A DNA stretch of 64,000 nt from Zhengitettix transpicula (lineage: Eukaryota > Arthropoda > Insecta > Orthoptera > Tetrigidae). Position 1 is the stretch's first letter, and each line of letters opens with the position of its first letter. The notes beneath the pieces are model-generated. The model ran no database searches. It saw only the letters and a list, made by a program, of their open reading frames with translations, and had not been told where the DNA came from. Of the stretch, positions 32,690 to 43,841 are shown piece by piece. Location of the stretch: assembly GCA_037074705.1 (NCBI GenBank), contig CM073591.1, positions 3,216,087 to 3,280,086 of the forward strand, in the 5' to 3' direction. A program made the position numbers and the translations under genes.

Positions 32690-32985
32690 GTTATATGAAT
32701 ACTAATTAAATTCAGCGTGTACGCAGTCGCCGAAAGCTTGTCGTCACTGACTGAAGTGATATATTTATATGTTACAGATCATTAATATGGGAGTATGTAA
32801 TTAAGATCCATCTCATCCCTCGACCATGACTCACAGGAAGTATAAGTCAACGGCAGATTTCTATATCAGTTTTAAATTTAAGTTTTCTTGGAAAATATTG
32901 ACAGTATTTACAAAAATCTGAAGTTCTTTTGATCCAATTTGCCACACTGTGAAAATGTCATCAACCTAACGCAGAAAAATTAGGA
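32690..32985 (-). pseudogene. Penelope-like RT fragment
   Basis: On the minus strand: V-D-D-I-F-T-V-W (VDD at 32957-32965), then G-S-K-E-L-Q-I-F-V-N-T-V-N, then L-Y-F-L-x-V. This corresponds to the Penelope catalytic box followed by the usual F-x-x-x-L-N and L-x-F-L-D-V segments. Several in-frame stops; the Tyr of YVDD is lost. Confidence 0.6.
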
Positions 32986-33019
32986 TCATTTTTTAAAAAT
33001 ATAAGCTAGATACAGAAGG

Positions 33020-33750
33020 GACAACGAGCTTTAGACAACGTAGTGACAAACCTTCAGGTGCGTGAAGGACGCACATCCAAGTAAATCTGAAGTAATCTCC
33101 CTTCCTGGCGATTCTATCCCCATCTGTTGATTAAAGGACATGTTAATATAAATGTAGAAATTAAAAATTCATAATAAACGCAACACAATCAGCCGTTAGA
33201 CGTTAATGGAATGTAAGAAAAATAAATTCAAAAACAAGATATTGAAATGCAGTCACAACGAAAAGAAACCATTAAAAAATTTAAGATTATTTCCTATCAA
33301 ATATTATTAATTATTCTTCTTAGATAAACGTAAGAAGAACATTATTATTTTATTCTAAATTAAATTAGAGGTTGACTACATAATGTGAGACTGTTAAATA
33401 GGAGCCGAAAGCTACAGCAAACATCTAATTTAATACACAGGAAAAATACTTGTAAGGAGAAAACAGCGTGGGTTAATTGACTGCAACTTTACACAGTGAC
33501 GTCAGCTTTCAGTAGATGGAGAATTGAAGTGAAATTCTCTGTGGGAAAAATTAATATTAAATAAAATGTTACAAAATGAAAATGTTTCTAAATAACTTAA
33601 GTTTTACACTGGTTGATGTCTAAGAAACCTACCGAAATTTTCGTCCAGAGAGAAAAGCTGGCGAAAGTCGTGGAATTCCAAGTTTCTTTCCAGCGACGCG
33701 ACAAATGGCAGCTCCAATTCTTCTCTCCCTGGAAGAATTGTTTCGCTTCT
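33020..33750 (-). repeat. Inverted-repeat family A, diverged copy C
   Basis: Runs parallel to 4870-5600: GAAGGACGCACAT, CTCCCTTCCTGGCGATTCT (33100-33118), a TACAGCAAAC...TAATTTAAT block near 33412, and CTCTCCCTGGAAGAA near 33725. More diverged than copies A and B. Confidence 0.65.
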
Positions 33751-33960
33751 TCGTAAAACTTTCATACTATCAGACATCCTCTAAAATAGACACACTTCTT
33801 CCTTCCGTCGGTGTCCACGTGTGAACGTCCTTAAAGGTTAATTATTATTCATCGCACTGTCGAAAGATGAGTCCCATTGTGATTCCTGATTTTAATGAAT
33901 ACGTAATTTAAGAGCGCGATTTACGATTAACATTAGTCTTAACTTCCTTCAGTTAATATT

Positions 33961-34260
33961 TTGACGAATTCAGATAGAAAACAAACCGTTTCAGGATGCG
34001 TCTTTCATTACAGGGCTATGATTCATAATCTCTTCGGCAGGTCCTCGCTTCTCTCAGATTCCATTGTTCACACCAAAATTATACACATCGTCACTAACAT
34101 CCTATCAGAAATTATTATCCTCAAATTATTACATTCTTATTTATCATCGCTGCATGATCATTTATTTTCAACTTATTACATTTACGACAACTCCAGTTAT
34201 CTTCTATTTGTTGTTCCCTTTTCACATTTTGCCATATGAAGTTGTTACAACTGCTGCGTA
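33961..34260 (+). pseudogene. Penelope-like RT C-terminal fragment
   Basis: Plus-strand frame with F-H-Y-R-A-M-I-H-N-L-F-G-R-S-S-L-L-S-D-S and H-I-V-T-N-I-L-S, equivalent to the R/A-x-x-L-S region at the end of Penelope RTs also seen at 29.3-29.6 kb. V-P-F-S-H near the end may be the following V-P-Y segment. Truncated and without catalytic box. Confidence 0.5.
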
Positions 34261-34429
34261 GATTTTCTCGCTTACTTCACGTTTTACACATTGAACACTT
34301 TCTTCTACATCCGGATTTATTTACACTCCTCAAATAATTAGAAGCATGCTTATTACTAATACTGTAAAAAGATTTTTCTTCGGCGTTTTCACCTCAGCTC
34401 CGGTCCTAGCCCGGTAGGACACAAGGACG

Positions 34430-34665
34430 CAGGACATGGAGGACACAGATGCTCTGCTCAGCAGCCTAACGACTTGGACAAATTTTCTTTCAAACTAAAA
34501 TCAGATTTCTACGCAAATTATCCGTTAAGGAGTTTGTCACAGCTCCCGTGAGGGTTTTATTCATTATATTATTATTAACGAGTCTCGATAATAGAATATA
34601 TTTCCCTGTACGATTACTAAGACATTGCTTCCCGTATAATTTTAAAAATTGTTGTTGGTTTGAAA
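34430..34665 (+). repeat. Dispersed repeat D, copy 2
   Basis: Inverted match to 8130-8390 and direct match of its right half to 13705-13795. Confidence 0.7.
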
Positions 34666-35075
34666 CAGTAATAACAGCTCTCTTGCAGAGTGGCTTGTAC
34701 TTAGGAATTTTAATTCTGTTTCATCAGAAAGCCACGTCGTCGCTCGTTTCAGTTCTAATTATCTCTTTATTGTGTATTTCTGAGATTTTTTCTGGGTAGT
34801 GAATAGAAACATCAGACCTAACATTGGCTGCTCAGGCAGGTTGGACAATCAGAAAAACTTTCTTTTAAATCGGCGGCCAGAATTTTCAGATGAAAAATAT
34901 TTGTGCATTCGAATATATGATAATGTATATGAGAAGTTTATTTTTCCTCTCCTACAAATAGAAGTTAATTTCTTATTTCGTGAGACCACAGAAGTACCAT
35001 TGTGTATCGCGGTTCTTCACTATTAATAATGATGTGCATAAACAAAGTAATTGTGGGATCCCTTTTAAACGTATC

Positions 35076-35505
35076 CAAATGCACCTTCACGACGCGCGTG
35101 CAAACTTTTGCGTGGTGAAATTAAGTTATGGCACCAACTTCGGTGGACAAGGTCTTGGCGCATGCGCACAGCAGTCGTTCAATACAGTGGAATTTCTCCC
35201 CATGGAAGGTGTTGAACCTGCCATCCTCGCTCTGTCACAAGCCATGCTCTGCAAACATAAAAATATATGTTAATGATTCAAAGATTCGGGTCTTACCTTA
35301 TACGATATATTCCTGTCATGGATCCAAACATCTTATTAAGAGTTATAATTGACTGAGGACATTTTGTAATAATTCAAGTTCTTGGCAGCAAGCGAGATAG
35401 TTACAGTTTTCCCCCATTACGACAAAAGCTTCCACATATGACTTTGTAAGATAAAAACGCGTATCTTGTGCTTCCTTGTTAAAATTACAAGCAAAAAAAA
35501 CTGGA
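35076..35505 (+). repeat. Dispersed repeat E, copy 2
   Basis: Direct copy of 14525-14957 (see there). The match ends near GCAAAAAAAACTGGAAATA. Confidence 0.8.
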
Positions 35506-35924
35506 AATACTTTTTACTTTACTTATATATTGTAACGTTTTACGTCGAATACGCAATGCCGCGGCTGGGGACAGGGGGCGAAGCAAAATTTATAAGGGAT
35601 GTGGTTGGGGATCACTGAGGAAAACCGTTGAGGGACATGACCCGATTCGACAGTGCGGTAAATAAAATTCGGGACACTGGATACTTTTAAATTTATAATT
35701 TTCATCAGCCAGTAGAGTAAAATTTAACCTGGCCAAAGGCAATTATGTTACGAAAAGAAAACAAATCACGGAACGGCTCGTTTCAGCACTAGTACAAAAC
35801 AAATCGTTAAATTACTGCGTTACGTCTGTCTCTCTGCATTCACTGGCTCATGGCGGGATGACGCGTTGCTACCGGCCTCCTTGGCTGTAGCTCGTACGAC
35901 CGGGGATGATCGTAGGCGGGCTGT

Positions 35925-36000
35925 AGCGTGGCCACCGAGAGTACAAGGCCGTCTCACCAGTTTGTGACTTCACCGTACTTAGGGTTGTGTTTCCTGTGCA
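35925..36000 (+). repeat. Left inverted flank of the THAP/P-type remnant
   Basis: The block GTGGCCACCGAGAGTACAAG followed by GCCGTCT (35932-35958) recurs as its exact reverse complement at 37962-37988. Outside it, both sides carry CTTGG-TGT-CGACCGGGG in the same direction. Inside it, both carry ACTTAGGGTT, inverted. Confidence 0.7.
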
Positions 36001-36489
36001 GGAATCGTGAAAAAATTGCCATTCTAGGAAATATACAAGAGCAAGATAAACTGATTGCATAGACAAAAACACGAATTTTGCAAGAAAGTTATTAAATTTT
36101 TTAAAACTCTTTTATAATAATTATAAATAGAACACAGCCTCATAAAGTCAGAAAAGGATTTAAAATTGAAAAATACGTTTCGTGGCAATTTGCGATCTCT
36201 TGAGGTATTATAATTTTTTTAGAAAGCATTATTTACGCATATTTTTAAATTCAATCAATACTAATTGAATACATATACCTAAAATGTTTAAAGTTATCAC
36301 ATATTTTTTGAAAAGCATTATGAATAACTTGAAAGGCGAAATTAATTAAAACATTTTATTTTCTGACAAAGAAAATTATAAAATGGACACTACAATAAAT
36401 TAACAAATAAAAATTATGTACAAAATTCAAATCTAGATATATATGGTTAAATATAAATTTTAAAAATTATTACATAGATACAAATCTCT

Positions 36490-36942
36490 TTATTTTGTCA
36501 CAGTTTGCAATTTCCTTTTTTTTAGTAGATTGTCACTGTGAAGGGAATCATTTTTTGTTTTACAATAGTTGTTCAATAATATATTACATGTTCCCCAAAT
36601 AATCATTTTATACACTTTTTCTGTAAAATGACCATTTTCGCATACCTCTTCATCAATAAATTCTTGTCCTTTCAAAATATCCAATGTAAGGTTAACAATC
36701 AATTGACTTTGGTCATTTAATTTTAAAAATTCTTTTTCATTATCTTTTAAAACCTTATTCAAGACTATGTATGTATATAATGTCACATTTACAACATCAC
36801 TTTCAGGGTACATTAATCTCCCTCTGTCTAAATCTCTTAAATAATCAAATTGGTTATTAGTTTTATCAACTAGTACAAAGTGTTGGCTACAGGGTTCACA
36901 CCTTAATCTTTTTAATACAGAATAAATACAATAACCGGCCAC
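36490..36942 (-). pseudogene. THAP/P-element-type transposase, C-terminal region
   Basis: A 150-codon minus-strand frame begins A-G-Y-C-I-Y-S-V-L-K-R-L-R-C-E-P-C and then has D-R-G-R-L-M-Y-P-E-S-D-V-V. This resembles the C-terminal part of P-element/THAP9-like transposases, where an A-G-Y-x-x-x-K-L-x-x-x-x-C-x-x-C segment is followed by R-G-G-L-x-Y-P-S-x-D-V-V. The frame goes on to a stop at 36490 with a basic tail. The GTP-binding and RNase H-fold parts are missing: only AT-rich non-coding DNA separates it from the THAP-like frame upstream, so this is an internally deleted element. Whether the stretch is host-domesticated cannot be judged. Confidence 0.5.
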
Positions 36943-37634
36943 ATAGTTAATAACAGGTAGAAGCGTGTTGCAACTTTCTATATCACCTTCATTAATTTTT
37001 ATAAAAAAAGATAATTAAATCTTGGCTTCCATTGTCTCCCACTTTAAATTTACTTTTTTAATATGTACATTAGCTTCGTTTTTAATTGGCAGTAATAATT
37101 ATAATAGAGACTGATTACGAATTTTGTTTCACATGGATAATTATAATTATAGGATATTATATTAAACACGTTATTAAATTTTATCAATAAAACAATTTTA
37201 TTAATCACATCTTTTGTCTGTGTTTGGCTATTCTGCTATTTTTAATTTTCAAAACAGTTTATTTTTCATTAACTGATTAAGGAGATAATTAGATAACAGC
37301 AGAATTTTTATTCGTTAGAAAAATTGGAATTCCCGAGTGTAATATTCACAAGAATAGGATAATAATTTACTGAGATAATGAGGTTCAATTCCACCGTCAT
37401 TATTGACAATAAAAACAACAATGAAACTATTATTACTTGTTTGACAGTTTCAGTCTTTAACGTCTTTAACAAGCATAATATCATATAACGCAGAATAACA
37501 GAATTGTATATTATTCCCAGGAAAATTCCTCAAAATATTACTAACCGGAGCGTTTTACACAACTACATCAACGTAAGTAATTAATTAAAGAAACTGAAGA
37601 TAATTTTGTAAGAAATTAAGAAAATAGTGAAATA

Positions 37635-37883
37635 TTAATTTAAAATTTCTGGTTGGTTTGTGAAAATCCAATCTTTTAATGGCGTGCTCTCACTGAGCAC
37701 ACAATCGTCCGTCTTTCGGGTAACTGAATGTATGAACTTTAGGTCCATTTTATAGTTCCCATTACAATTGGGTACGACACAGCTCTGTGGCATTTTGAAG
37801 TACTTTCTCTTCAGAAAAATTTTAAAACAATTATTTAAAAAAGGAGAAGAAAACGTCGCAAACGAGTTCAGACACCAGCTCAA
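37635..37883 (-). pseudogene. Degenerate THAP zinc-finger start
   Basis: Within the frame, an internal Met (37791-37793) starts M-P-Q-S-C-V-V-P-N-C-N-G-N-Y-K, the classic opening of a THAP domain (M-P-x-x-C-x-V-x-x-C). K-D-W-I-F-T-N near the end resembles the W-I motif. The His/Cys second zinc pair is unclear and the frame stops at 37635. It is upstream of, and in the same orientation as, the transposase C-terminal fragment. Confidence 0.45.
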
Positions 37884-37914
37884 ATAATACTGCCGTTAGT
37901 CACATACCTTGAGA

Positions 37915-37992
37915 TCTTAACCCTAAGTTTGATGACGTCATGGGATTTTACGGGGCAGGTAAGACGGCCTTGTACTCTCGGTGGCCACGGCT
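37915..37992 (-). repeat. Right inverted flank of the THAP/P-type remnant
   Basis: Inverted partner of 35925-36000. Confidence 0.7.
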
Positions 37993-39496
37993 GTAGGGTC
38001 CTGGCAGCTTCTTGGGTTGTCCGACCGGGGCGGGATCAGGGCGGCAGCGGCGAGGTATAGTGGAGGTTTTTCTAACAGCAAGCCAAACACCAACGTTCAC
38101 TTCAAGGTCTCGCGATATATACTTGACTTCATCAGGTCACTCGCCAGCTCGCCTCCGGGCCCCAGTTCATTGGTCGCCGAATCGGGTGATTTTTGGGTCC
38201 GAATCGGGCACAACCTACGGGTCCTATTACCCCTTTTGAATGAAGGTTCTGGATCATTAGACAGGATCCATATTTCACCCTACAATTATTTTATTATTCC
38301 ATGAAAAATTTTAGAAACTAGAATTTTAAGATCGACAAAGAAAGTCCGCTAGTTTATTATTCAACAGCTCACGCACGCTTTGTCTCTTATCGCATATCTC
38401 CCTATCTATAATTTCCTATGACTCTTAGCGTTGTAACGAATGCACCAGCGAGCAGGAAGAAAAATTTCAAAAATACATTTATCAAGAAAAACATCAACTG
38501 CCCATATATGTTTAAAATTTGATGTAAAATAGTTTTATGTGTAAGTTTTGATAACCTCCATGGAAAAAGTTACAACATGAGCCAAGAGTTATTAAACGCA
38601 TTTAAAAATATTAATGACTGCAACATTTCTTTCGAAGCACATTTCGTATTTTTATGTTCGGATACTTCTGGTGAAGCAGCTAAGTAAACGTATAAGTTAA
38701 TTTCAGCCTATTCTTGACGTATGGTATATAAATTATATTTGTGCTTTCAATTTGCTTTACTTTTTGTATTTAATTAGTTTATCACACATCCGCATGCTTA
38801 ATGTTCAACACATTTTCTTCCGAAACTATATTTCATTTTCAGAGATACCATTAATTTCAGAGATACCATTACCTGTCACGAGACAGGAAAGTTTGGCTTC
38901 GTTATAATTCAGTGCAAAAGTTATAGATGAAACCACATACATTGGACAGTTTCTTGCGGAGAGGTCACAAACATTTTTTTTTTGGTTAGAATAATTGAGT
39001 ACGTTTACGAATCTTTGCTTTGCTTTCAGAGTAATCGAATGTGTATACGTTGGAGCTTTGCTTCGTAACGTAAACAGAAACTGCAGACGTGGCTGAGTGA
39101 AACCATGTGGTCCGTGTGTTTATAATAGTCAGAAACTGAAAGATCGTTTAAGTTAACGAGATCTTGCATCCGAAGGATGACAGAAAAAAAAACATATCGT
39201 CAGCCATTTGCACGAATTTATCTTTATACTACTCTCCGTTATATTTCCTATCGGAAAAGGTGAATAATTTTCTTAAGAACTTCAGCACTACGCTTTAAAT
39301 TCAGGTTCAGTATAAATATTAATATAATTTAGATTTATGGTTTCTATTAGTCCTAGATATTATCAAATATTACTCTAATGCAAATTGAGTTATAAAAATA
39401 AATATTTGGTTTATATTTTGGCACCATGTAGCCCTAAACATTTAGATTTGTACACTTAAGGGTTATCATATGAAATTAAGATTAAAATTTATTAGG
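37993..39496. other. GC-balanced flank then unassigned AT-rich DNA
   Basis: 37993-38240 is GC-balanced and carries frames without motif. From 38300 to 39496 I see no gene or repeat copy. Confidence 0.4.
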
Positions 39497-39579
39497 ATTC
39501 GAATAATATTTTTTTATTATATTTTTATTAGCAATCAGATTACTAATGATCTTTTAGCTAATTTGCTAACATGTACAAT

Positions 39580-42281
39580 TTAATAATAGGGTCTTGTACT
39601 GATGTCGTGGAGAGGTGAGGGTTCAACAACGCCACCTCGGTTTTTATTGTAGTCTATTGGCCAGCATCTCTTCAGTCTTCGGTTGTTATTACGTTGTAGT
39701 AACGGCTCTAGTAGTCTATTGGGGTGGGATTGAAGTACAGTATGGTGTTTACTATTTTTATCTTTGAAGACGTCTGCTACATATGGTATATTGAGGTCAG
39801 TATGTAAACTGAAGTTGGATACATACCAGGGAGCATTTGTAATAGTGCGGAGGATTTTTGATTGCATAATAGCGATGTGAGACTTGGCTGCACATCCCCA
39901 GAGCTCTATTCCGTACGTCCATATAGGTTTTATCACTGATTTGTAAATGAGTAATTTGTTTTCTATTGATAATTTTGATTTTCGTCCAATCAGCCAGTTT
40001 AATAATTTAGTTTTTATTTCTATTTGCTTTTTATTTTTATTGATGTGATCCCTCCATTTCAGGTTGGGGTCTAAGTGAAGACCAAGATATTTGACTGATT
40101 CTGCTTTTGGAATTTCTTCCTGATTGAGCTTTACTATAGGACAATGTTCCTTTTTAAGGGTAAATGTTATGTGGGATGATTTCGATGCATTTACTTTTAT
40201 TTTCCATCTTTTTAGCCAGATTTCTATTTTTTGTAGATGTTCTTGAAGTTTCTGTGATGCGGAATCAGAATCTGTATGTGTTGACAGTATTGTTGTATCA
40301 TCAGCAAAGGTACTTGTGCTTACGTCCACTGAAGTTGGCAAGTTGGAAGTGTATAAGACGTATAATAGGGGGCCAAGGTTGCTGCCCTGTGGCACCCCGG
40401 AGAGAATGGGATAACGGTTTGAACTTTCTCCATTTACGTAAGTAAGAAATTCTCTTTGGTCAAGGTATGATTTTAATAAGTTGAAGTATTGGTCAGGCAG
40501 AGTCCTTTTAATCTTAACTTGTAGACTTGAATGCCAAACCTTATCAAAGGCCTGGCTTACGTCTAAGAATATTGCTGGTTCTCCATAGCTTTGTTAACTA
40601 CGTCCACAATTCTATGGCATTGTTGAATTGTTGAATGCGACTGTCGGAAACCAAATTGATGATCCGGGATCCAGTCTTGATTACTGCTGTCTACTCTGAT
40701 TCTTTTCAGTATGATCTTCTCAAGCAATTAGGATAGTGTTGATAGCAGACTTATGGGACGATATGAAGTGACGTCAGTTATATCTTTGCCGGGTTTTGGA
40801 ATCATAATTATTTTTGCAATTTTTAGGGATTTGGGCCAGTAACTTAACCTTATTATTGCATTAAACAAGTACAAGAGTAACCTGAAACCTTCATCTGGTA
40901 ATTCTTGAAGCATCTTAGCCGTTATGAGATCAAGTCCTGGAGATTTATTTGGATTAAGTCTCTTTATTTCTGCTTTGATTTCATTTAAACGGATTATTTT
41001 AATGCGTTGTTCCACGTTAATATGTTCTGATAGTTCTTGCTCCACTTCTTGATCTAGGTCGTTATTATGAGGAGTAAAAACTTGTGATAAGTGTTTTGCA
41101 AACAGGTCGGCTTTTTGTTTATTACTTTTTGCCAAAGGCCCAGGTGGGTTTGAATACTGCCGAATTGGTGGTGAAGTTGCTTTTGGCTTTTTTGTATTCT
41201 TTATCGGTTTCCAAATTGTATTGTCTTGCCTGGTAAGATTTGATACATAATTTTCAAAGGATTCGTTTTGCAGTGCCCTGAGTTTCGATTTTAATTTGTT
41301 ACTTAACATCGTGTATCTTTTTCTGTGTTCTGGTGTGTGAGTTCTTTGCCATGTAGATCTTGCTTTCCTTTTCTCGCCAACTAGTTTCTTAACTTCAATA
41401 GGTATGAAAGTGGATGGTGTGGCGGGAATACTTATTGGTGTAGCTTCTCTAGCAGCATTCTGTAGTAATTCGACATAATTGTCTGATTCCGTTTCTATAT
41501 CAGTATGTTCTTGTAGTTTCACGGATAGATTCACTTGGCTCTGTATTATTTGTCTGTATTTATCCCAATCCGTTCGAGAGTTATGCAAACGAGGTATTGG
41601 TTTCCTAATTATTACTGTTTTGCTCACGGTAGCTATGATTGGTGAATGATCAGATGTTAGGTCGTAACTCGGCGTTACATCAGTGTAGGTGGAGGAAATG
41701 CCTTTGATAACAAAAAATCTAGTAAGTCCGGTATTTTATTCACGTCAGTTGGCCAGTATGTTGCGGTCCCGGTTGACAAGAAGGATAGGTTCATTTCTTG
41801 AATAGTATGTGCGAGTTCTCTTCCTTTAGTTGTTATTATCCGGGAGCCCCAAAGCGTATGTTTACTGTTAGTCTCCACCTGCAATGAAGGTAGGTCCCAG
41901 TTTATCAAAGAACTCAGAAAATTGTTCTCGTTTTAAGTTGTGTCGGGGTGGACAATAAACAGCTGATATGGTTGTTTCGTATGAAATTCCTATTACTTTT
42001 ATCGATGTTGCTTGAATATGATTTGTTTGAAATTTTAGCAATTCATAGTGCTCTATTGTTTCTTTTATAAGAATCGCTGTCCCTCCATGCGCTGTTCCGT
42101 CTGGGTGATTTGTACAGTATACTTTATATCTTGGTATGTTAAAATAGTTTGCGTTAGTAAAGTGTGTTTCACTAATTAGTAGTATGTCAATATAGTTTTG
42201 AGCGAGAAATAATTTGACCTCTTCCTTATGGTTCTGCAGTCCATTTGCGTTCCATTTAGCTGTTCTTATAAACGTAGCCAT
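39580..42281 (-). pseudogene. Jockey-type ORF2: APE endonuclease and reverse transcriptase, disrupted
   Basis: ORF2 nicks target DNA and copies RNA from the nick. Endonuclease: K-W-N-A-N-G-L-Q-N-H (about residue 8), L-L-I-S-E-T-H-F (about 34), G-G-T-A-I-L-I, A-V-Y-C-P-P-R, F-I-A-G-G-D, then K-H-T-L-W-G-S and D-H-S-P-I. RT: N-K-S-P-G-L-D, P-K-P-G-K-D, Y-R-P-I-S-L-L, F-G-F-R-Q-S-H-S-T, F-L-D-V-S-Q-A-F-D-K-V-W (motif A), G-V-P-Q-G-S-N-L-G-P (motif B), S-T-F-A-D-D-T-T-I (catalytic), V-K-Y-L-G-L and Y-G-I-E-L-W-G-C-A-A-K. Catalytic residues are present. Lesions seen: frameshift near 41880, frameshift near 41718 at a run of T/A, a nonsense codon at 40728-40730, and a frameshift near 40575. The frameshifts could also be sequencing errors. 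Stop at 39580. Confidence 0.9.
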
Positions 42282-43651
42282 TAGTGGAGCTTGTTCATTA
42301 ACACCGTAAGCATGTTGAGTACCATGCTGTTTTGTTGAATTAATTGGTTGAATAAGCTCTTGAATTCTTCCAGGAATTGCGTTAATAACGTGAGTGAATC
42401 ATTGTTTTGAGCTTCTGTGCCTCTGGTTGCATCTGCATAACTTGTTGTTTGTTTCTGTTGAACTCTTTCTGAGCTCTGTATGTTACTCTGATAGGCTTTC
42501 ATATTAATTGGAGCAGTTAATATTTGTTGTGGGTTGCTTCTGGTCTTGTAATTCCCTTTCATTAATTTATTGTAGTGTTCACACCCTCTGTAATTAGCGG
42601 GGTGGTTTCCTCCACATAGAGCACATTCAGCGGGTACATCTTTGCTTTTCTTGCAATCTTTGGTGTTGAGAGGTCCACCACATTTGACACAAACGTAAGG
42701 TTTATAGTAATCCGTTCTTGAGCGGCCATATTGTTGGCACCTCATGCACTGGATGATGTTATTTTTCATTACTCTAGGTGGTTCAATTTCTACTATCATG
42801 TTTTGTAATCCTTTAATTTTGTAAATGACTTTGTTATTATCTGCAGGTTCCAGGTCTATGAAAAACAGGTTTAGGGGATGTTTTGTATGTCTATGCCTTG
42901 CATTTATTGCGTTGCGTCCTTTGTGTCCTAAGTTTAGCAGTTCTTGTTTTATTTTTTGGACGTCAGTTGAATGATGTAGGTGTTTTATAACAACACGATA
43001 CGCTCTTTCCTCTTTTACTTGGTATGTGTGGTGAGACACTTTGTTTTCTTTAAAATGCCTTATTAACTTCCGATATGTCTCTGGCGTTACACAATTTATT
43101 TTAATAGTGTTATTTGCTAGGCTTTTTGTGGGGTATTGTTCCTCTTCGGCAATGTCACTTATTGATTCAATCATTTTTGCGTAGTCCATGACTCCATCTA
43201 CGAATATTGGTGGCGGTCTGTGATATTTCCTCTTTTTCTCCTCTTCTAGACTTATGTTTGCTTCATGAGAATGATTTTCTTTATTACTTTCTAATACAGC
43301 ATATCGATTACTTGATTCTACATTATTTTCAATGGAGTGTTGTTGTGGTTTATAAACTTTCTTCCTTTTACTATTTCTTATTACTTGCCATTCATTCTTG
43401 GAAGTGCTTTCCTTATCATCTTCCTCACTTGAGGATGTCATTCTATAGCAGTGTTGATTCTTGTTTTCTTCATACGATGAATTATTCGTGGATTGTATGG
43501 ATTGTTGTTCCATTGTTGTGACGACGTAATTTGTTGGTAATTGTTGATTTGTTATAGGATGCATAGAATTATGAGAAGTAGGTGCGTTAATTGTTGCCAT
43601 GTAACAATGTGGATTAACTTGTTGATACAACTGGTAATTGTCCATTATCAC
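42281..43651 (-). CDS. Jockey-type ORF1 protein (gag-like RNA-binding protein)
   Basis: 456 codons, uninterrupted. ORF1 proteins coat element RNA and form the ribonucleoprotein. The N-terminal half is Gln/Asn/Ser-rich and low-complexity. The middle (about residues 190-300) matches the layout of the PRE_C2HC region found before zinc knuckles. Then come the knuckles: C-M-R-C-Q-Q-Y-G-R (about residue 303), where the usual His is Arg and the fourth ligand is lost; C-V-K-C-G-G-P-L-N, where the His is Leu; and C-A-L-C-G-G-N-H-P-A-N-Y-R-G-C, which keeps all ligands. Loss of ligands in two of three knuckles suggests decay despite the open frame. The start was chosen as the first Met of the long frame; a second Met follows at once. 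The stop TAA overlaps the ORF2 ATG by one base. Confidence 0.85.
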   Translation of the reverse strand: MIMDNYQLYQQVNPHCYMATINAPTSHNSMHPITNQQLPTNYVVTTMEQQSIQSTNNSSYEENKNQHCYRMTSSSEEDDKESTSKNEWQVIRNSKRKKVYKPQQHSIENNVESSNRYAVLESNKENHSHEANISLEEEKKRKYHRPPPIFVDGVMDYAKMIESISDIAEEEQYPTKSLANNTIKINCVTPETYRKLIRHFKENKVSHHTYQVKEERAYRVVIKHLHHSTDVQKIKQELLNLGHKGRNAINARHRHTKHPLNLFFIDLEPADNNKVIYKIKGLQNMIVEIEPPRVMKNNIIQCMRCQQYGRSRTDYYKPYVCVKCGGPLNTKDCKKSKDVPAECALCGGNHPANYRGCEHYNKLMKGNYKTRSNPQQILTAPINMKAYQSNIQSSERVQQKQTTSYADATRGTEAQNNDSLTLLTQFLEEFKSLFNQLIQQNSMVLNMLTVLMNKLH

Positions 43652-43841
43652 TGAGACCAGAGATATTCCCAGTTATCAACATTAACTTTAATACTTATGC
43701 AGTCTATCGTATCACTCACCCGGGCTGTTTGACGCTACGCGTTTTCACTTCTAAGGTCAGCGAGACTTGAAGTAAACACTGGAGCGCACACCAAACACGT
43801 CCGAACACTTCAACTGTCGGACTCAGTCATTCGAATAATAT

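Larger units (their letters stand above)
39497..43841 (-). mobile_element. Full-length Jockey-type LINE with 13-bp target duplication
   Basis: Perfect direct repeats ATTCGAATAATAT at 39497-39509 and 43829-43841 flank a 4.3-kb minus-strand element. It has a 5'UTR starting GACTGAGTCCGACAGTTG (43828), ORF1 (43651-42281), ORF2 (42281-39580) and a short 3'UTR ending in an A-rich tail (T-rich at 39510-39530). ORF1 and ORF2 overlap in TAATG. It is the only element here that is complete end to end. Damage is limited to a handful of lesions in ORF2, so it inserted comparatively recently. Confidence 0.95.

Noticed and set aside
37981..38304. Two overlapping plus-strand frames in a GC-rich flank
   Set aside because: No motifs, overlapping in different frames, part of a repeated flank.
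43207..43521. 104-residue plus-strand frame
   Set aside because: Antisense shadow of the LINE ORF1.
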